Below the pieces are notes generated by a model, which made no database searches, was not told where the DNA came from, and worked only from the letters and a program-made list of their open reading frames with translations. Positions 6,027-7,021 of a DNA stretch of 7,021 bases are shown piece after piece (position 1 is the stretch's first letter; every line of letters begins with the position of its first letter). Source of the DNA: Candidatus Omnitrophota bacterium (GTDB taxonomy: Bacteria; Omnitrophota; Koll11; Zapsychrales; Aceulaceae); the NCBI GenBank assembly GCA_029931885.1, contig JAOZRJ010000082.1:1-7021 (forward strand), in the 5' to 3' direction. The position numbers were made by a program, and so were the translations under genes.

Positions 6027-6242
6027 GGGGAATCTTTTTTTGGTTTTTGTTTTTTGCCCAAATTACATTACCTTAAGAATGATTCCCCTGCAACTTTTCT
6101 GCTCTATGTTTTTTTTAAAATTAATTAAGCTGCTTATGAGAGCCTTATATTTCCAAAGCGCTATCGGGGACCAGCTGGATGATATAATAATCCTAAGTTA
6201 CCATTGCAAAATGGATGATTATTAAAATGAGGTTTTGCAGTA
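6027..6242. other. AT-rich non-coding stretch between the Cys-rich gene and the IS21-type terminus
   Basis: Apart from the candidate promoter at 6065-6093 I see nothing definite. The open frame on the plus strand (6025-6225) has composition of chance hydrophobic sequence and no ribosome site worth noting. Poly-A/T runs are common. Confidence 0.5.
6065..6093 (-). promoter_or_regulatory. Candidate sigma-70-type promoter for the Cys-rich gene
   Basis: On the minus strand TTGCAG (6093-6088) and TAATGT (6070-6065) are separated by exactly 17 bp, and the -10 box lies 38 bases before the ATG at 6026. Each box matches the consensus at 4 of 6 positions (TTGACA, TATAAT), so the call rests on spacing and position. 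Confidence 0.35.
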
Positions 6243-6337
6243 GGTGGGTCAGTTTTATTTATTTCCGGATTTGGAATATTCCGGCTTGGTGGGTCAAAAT
6301 TCCGGCGGAAAGCGAGATATAAAAAAATATGATGACA
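6243..6337. repeat. IS21-type element terminus (GGTGGGTCA boxes)
   Basis: GGTGGGTCA occurs at 6243-6251 and 6288-6296 (45-bp period) and TTCCGG at 6263-6268, 6279-6284 and 6300-6305; the inner unit GGTGGGTCAAAATTCCGGCGG is of the kind seen at IS21-family ends, where several transposase-binding repeats lie inside a TGT/ACA tip. GATGACA at 6331-6337 gives such a tip (TGT when read from the outside on the minus strand), so the element would extend toward lower coordinates. It could be the left end of the element carrying the ParB-IstA-IstB operon, or a solo remnant of another IS21 element. Confidence 0.6.
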
Positions 6338-6357
6338 ATTTAATGGGCGGGGTGTTT
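6338..6357. other. Junction between IS21-type terminus and transposase fragment
   Basis: These 20 bases lie between the presumed ACA tip and the stop codon of the transposase fragment. They include GGGCGGGGTGTTTTCA (6346-6361, running into the fragment), which resembles GGCGGGTTTTCTATGA on the minus strand at 196-181. No target-site duplication can be shown because the other junction is not identified. Confidence 0.3.
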
Positions 6358-7021
6358 TCATGAGCAAAACGTGGGTAACTTCAATTTAGCGTCAAGGAGC
6401 ATTAATCCGTAAAGCGCAAGAAGTTTGAACTGAGAAGCATCATCGGCTACTAAAATTTTTATGATCGGCCACTCGCTCTGTTGATGATAATACGCAATCG
6501 CTGTGGCCTCCAGGATTCTGGTTATAGTGGTTTTGCCTACTTGCTTACCGTTGGGAAGAAGGTTATCAACAATTTGATCCATTTGCTCTTGGTTGAAAAC
6601 GGTATTCTTTTTTGCTCCATCCAAATAGTTTATCAATTTCTTGCTTACCTTGAACTGTTGAAGTAATTGAAATGCTTCTTCATTGAAAATGAATTTTCTC
6701 GGTTCGAAGTTTCTCATTACATCCAATACACTCAAACGGTCTTTTCGTTCTGTGGTAAAAAAAAGTGTAACAAGAGCGTTGCAGATTATTTGGGTGTAAT
6801 GCTTTACACCATTTACAGTGCACCCCGTATCATCGATTTGCAGATACTCACTGACCTCCAATATAGCTCGAAAAATATCGTTCTTTTCCTCATGGAAAAC
6901 TTCCATATACTTATGCTTGATCAATCGATTGGTTACATAACTGACAGATATTAGAATTTCATAATTTCTTATAAATTCTACAATTTTGATGATGGAACTT
7001 TGGTGGAAGGACAAACATACC
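6358..7021 (-). pseudogene. Truncated DDE-type transposase (DDTG/DDASQF family fragment)
   Basis: The frame is open from the window edge (5' end missing) to TGA at 6358, 220 codons. YLQIDDTGCTVNGVKHYTQIICN (about 160-200 residues before the end) and ILVADDASQFKLL (near the end) match the two Asp-bearing blocks of a widespread transposase group distantly related to IS66, in which TDDTGAR and SDDAGQF hold the first two catalytic Asp residues. In that group the sequence should continue with an LCW-(V/I)-H block and about 150-200 further residues with the catalytic Glu; here it degenerates after DDASQFKLLALYG and stops within 16 residues. The break lies next to the IS21-type terminus, so disruption by IS insertion or deletion is likely. 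The real start is outside the window; TTG at 7014 is not a credible start because the frame continues upstream. Confidence 0.7.

Noticed and set aside
6025..6225. 66-codon plus-strand frame
   Set aside because: Starts opposite the start of the Cys-rich gene in AT-rich DNA; hydrophobic stretches come from poly-T runs and no family is recognised.
148..6337. Exact element limits at TGT 148 and ACA 6337
   Set aside because: The spacing to the nearest box is similar (42 and 43), but the terminal sequences differ and the flanking bases show no target duplication, so I did not annotate a mobile element with these borders.
6667..6954. 95-codon plus-strand frame
   Set aside because: Antisense to the transposase fragment whose DDTG motif fixes the coding strand.

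Overview
This 7,021-base window is an accessory, transposon-derived region. Every gene I can support lies on the minus strand, so transcription runs from high to low coordinates. No tRNA, rRNA, CRISPR array or housekeeping gene is visible. The host is not identifiable from the sequence with certainty. Strong Shine-Dalgarno sites (AAGGAGG, GGAGG), ATG/TTG starts and moderate-to-low GC fit a Gram-negative bacterium. My recollection is that similar IS21 + ParB + primase-like clusters occur in sulfate-reducing Desulfobacterota, but that is weak inference.

Layout in transcription order (right to left). (1) 7021-6358: C-terminally truncated fragment of a DDE-type transposase with 'DDTG' and 'DDASQF' motifs, running off the window edge. 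(2) 6337-6243: an IS21-type terminus, with two GGTGGGTCA boxes 45 bp apart, three TTCCGG boxes and a TGT/ACA-type tip, lying directly beyond the transposase break. (3) 6026-5328: a cysteine-rich protein of unknown function with a putative zinc ribbon and a TFSLLP motif. (4) 5327-5043: a 285-bp intergenic region with short direct and inverted repeats, probably the control region for the next genes. (5) 5042-2046: ParB-like protein, IstA transposase and IstB AAA+ ATPase, tightly overlapped (14 bp and 4 bp) and all intact. (6) 2045-1929: a gap containing a long imperfect hairpin. (7) 1928-1638: what looks like a decayed CHC2 zinc-finger (primase N-terminal) gene spread over three frames. (8) 1651-506: a Toprim-domain, primase-like protein with intact catalytic acidic residues. 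(9) 505-1: AT-rich sequence without a convincing gene, but with AACCCGCC/AACCCACC repeats that look like the opposite terminus.

Interpretation: genes 3 to 8 may form one large IS21-like element. It carries a standard IstA/IstB transposition pair plus a non-canonical ParB-fold DNA-binding protein, a split primase (zinc finger in one ORF, Toprim in the next) and possibly a Cys-rich accessory protein. Primase and ParB functions are not part of a classical two-gene IS21 element. They suggest a replication or target-selection step coupled to transposition, or a plasmid/phage replication module captured by the IS. The element was probably once active: the ParB-IstA-IstB block and the Toprim gene are open over their whole length. 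This copy seems partly decayed because of the broken zinc-finger gene. Both element boundaries remain unproven.
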